Positions 6,802-7,436 of a stretch of 7,436 bases of DNA are shown piece after piece (within the stretch, counting starts at the first letter, position 1; each line of letters begins with the position of its first letter). The DNA comes from Oscillospiraceae bacterium (lineage in GTDB: Bacteria; Bacillota; Clostridia; Oscillospirales; Oscillospiraceae): NCBI GenBank assembly GCA_029067025.1, contig JAIEFH010000317.1, forward strand, positions 1 through 7,436, in the 5' to 3' direction. The translations under genes and the position numbers were made by a program. The notes beneath the pieces were generated by a model. It searched no databases and was not told where the DNA came from. It was given only the letters and a program-made list of their open reading frames with translations.

Positions 6802-6819
6802 GGCGGTCGGCAGACCGCC
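6802..6819 (+). other. Small perfect hairpin next to the operon terminator
   Basis: GGCGGTC (6802-6808) and GACCGCC (6813-6819) form a seven-base-pair stem with a GGCA tetraloop. It directly abuts the longer hairpin that starts at 6820, and no T run follows. Together the pair looks like a palindromic unit of the kind found in dispersed extragenic repeats, or like a double hairpin at a transcript end. Confidence 0.5.
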
Positions 6820-6889
6820 GGGACCGGTCGTTCGCCGGGCAGCCGGAAGGCTGCCCGGCGAATGACGGTCCCTTTGTTTTCCCGTTTTT
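6820..6889 (+). terminator. Long hairpin terminator of the ABC operon
   Basis: Bases 6831-6844 pair perfectly with 6849-6862 around a GGAA loop. The stem continues outward through one G-U wobble, three more pairs, a single bulged G (6826), and GGGACC/GGTCCC (6820-6825 with 6867-6872). That gives about 24 pairs. The downstream tract TTTGTTTTCCCGTTTTT (6873-6889) is rich in T but interrupted. The stem is unusually long for an intrinsic terminator; it may be a palindromic repeat that now serves as one. Confidence 0.65.
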
Positions 6890-6951
6890 AAACCAGAAAA
6901 GCATTTTTCCCACATTGAGCCATCCCCGTAACCCCTCTGCTATCAAGGAGT

Positions 6952-7066
6952 TGCGGTTTTTTCTATGTCCCTCCTATGTCCCTCCATGGTCTGATTTTTG
7001 GGCCGATTTTCTCCTATTTTGTGGTAATTTTAGGAGGGACATTGGAGGGCCATGTCTTAAACCGCA
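6952..7066. repeat. Putative integrase attachment region with arm-type repeats
   Basis: Two perfect tandem copies of TATGTCCCTCC (6964-6974, 6975-6985) face an inverted pair on the other side, GGAGGGACAT (7033-7042) and GGAGGGCCAT (7044-7053). Both pairs have the same 11-base period, one helical turn. An outer inverted pair TGCGGTTT (6952-6959) and AAACCGCA (7059-7066) encloses the set. Tandem short repeats in helical phase beside the 3' end of a tyrosine integrase gene are the usual picture of arm-binding sites at an attL/attR end. The exact core crossover site cannot be seen without the other end. Confidence 0.6.
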
Positions 7067-7436
7067 GTAGGATAGACGCCCAGGATCGCATTTGCCGAAG
7101 CAACTTTAGAATTAAAGTCCAGGTGCGTGTAGATGTTTGAAGTGGTAGAAATATCACTGTGGCCCAGCCATTCCTGAATCTCCCGCAGGCTCACGCCGTT
7201 GGCAAACAAAAGGCTGGCACAGCTATGGCGAAGATCGTGATAGCGAATCTTCCTCATGCCGTTTTTCTGGAGGACTAAGGGGAAATGCTGGGTGATGTAG
7301 TTCGGCTTGATCCGCTCCCCCAACTCGTTGACATAGATATAGTCCATGTACTTTTTGCAGTAGGCACTTCCGCAGAGTTTACGGTTTTCCTCCTGCTGCT
7401 TTTTCAGCCGGTATAGCAGTTCTTCAAAAGGCTTTA
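7057..7436 (-). CDS. Tyrosine recombinase/integrase, C-terminal part (runs off the window)
   Basis: The frame is open from the right edge of the window to a TAA at 7057-7059, giving the last 125 or so residues. The visible segment is the C-terminal catalytic domain of a phage- or ICE-type tyrosine integrase. It contains YHDLRHSCASLLFANG with the catalytic His and Arg (codons at about 7239-7237 and 7230-7228). WLGHSDISTTSNIYTHL follows with the second catalytic His (7161-7159) and the nucleophilic Tyr (7131-7129). The first catalytic Arg, the core-binding domain and the arm-binding domain would lie beyond the window. The internal ATG at 7347 is not the true start because the frame continues upstream with plausible protein sequence. 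The gene converges on the ABC operon. Arm-like repeats directly after its stop suggest the protein is encoded at one end of an integrated element and acts on that end. The catalytic residues seen are intact. Confidence 0.92.
   Translation of the reverse strand, partial: KPFEELLYRLKKQQEENRKLCGSAYCKKYMDYIYVNELGERIKPNYITQHFPLVLQKNGMRKIRYHDLRHSCASLLFANGVSLREIQEWLGHSDISTTSNIYTHLDFNSKVASANAILGVYPTAV

Larger units (their letters stand above)
6708..7056. other. Intergenic region between transporter operon and integrase
   Basis: This stretch of about 350 bases has no credible gene. From left to right it holds a GGGTCGACCC palindrome (6710-6719), a small hairpin, a long terminator-like hairpin with broken T tract, and an AT-rich segment (6880-6960). 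It ends with the tandem and inverted repeats of a putative recombination site. The convergent orientation of the operon and the integrase gene means both would end here. Confidence 0.6.

Noticed and set aside
6735..7070. 111-codon plus-strand open frame between the operon and the integrase
   Set aside because: It runs through the terminator hairpin and the integrase repeat array and lacks a ribosome binding site, so it is not a credible gene.
1..7436. CRISPR array or tRNA/rRNA genes
   Set aside because: I saw no regularly spaced 25-40 base repeats, no tRNA cloverleaf or T-arm consensus and no rRNA-like sequence in the window.

Overview
The window looks like a piece of a GC-rich Gram-positive (Firmicutes/Bacillota) chromosome, most plausibly a gut clostridial lineage of the Oscillospiraceae type. 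That placement is inferred from the strong AGGAGG-type ribosome binding sites, the Rgg/PlcR-like regulator, the Gram-positive style signal peptide and the high GC content of the coding regions. No marker gene fixes the species.

Layout. Bases 1 to about 1040 hold no gene I can defend. This stretch looks like decayed sequence, with a cluster of degenerate GGGGTCA-type repeats resembling the ends of an IS21-type insertion sequence and two stem-loops. A near-consensus promoter (1042-1070) then drives a 314-residue helix-turn-helix/tetratricopeptide regulator (1111-2055). An AT-rich intergenic region rich in small repeats and palindromes (2056-2217) precedes a gene for a small secreted Cys/His-rich protein (2218-2667). 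After a second promoter and a GC-rich stem-loop come three tightly packed genes for a MacB/FtsX-type ABC transporter: a large permease (2765-4834), a smaller permease (4847-6031) and the ATPase (6036-6707). A long hairpin (6820-6872) with an imperfect T tract closes the operon. The right edge carries the 3' part of a tyrosine recombinase gene on the minus strand (7057-7436, running off the window). Just beyond its stop codon is a set of 10-11 bp tandem and inverted repeats typical of integrase arm-binding sites, so an integrated mobile element probably begins or ends near 6950-7060.

How the parts may work together (inference). A cytoplasmic XRE-TPR regulator, an exported Cys-rich polypeptide and a two-permease ABC transporter lie in one co-directional block between two scars of mobile DNA. 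The architecture resembles peptide-signalling or peptide-resistance cassettes, in which a TPR regulator senses a peptide and controls a neighbouring secreted product and a MacB-like transporter. The secreted protein has no family I recognise, and its two apparent metal-knuckle modules make it the most novel item here. The regulatory links are supported only by gene order and by palindromes in the promoter regions.
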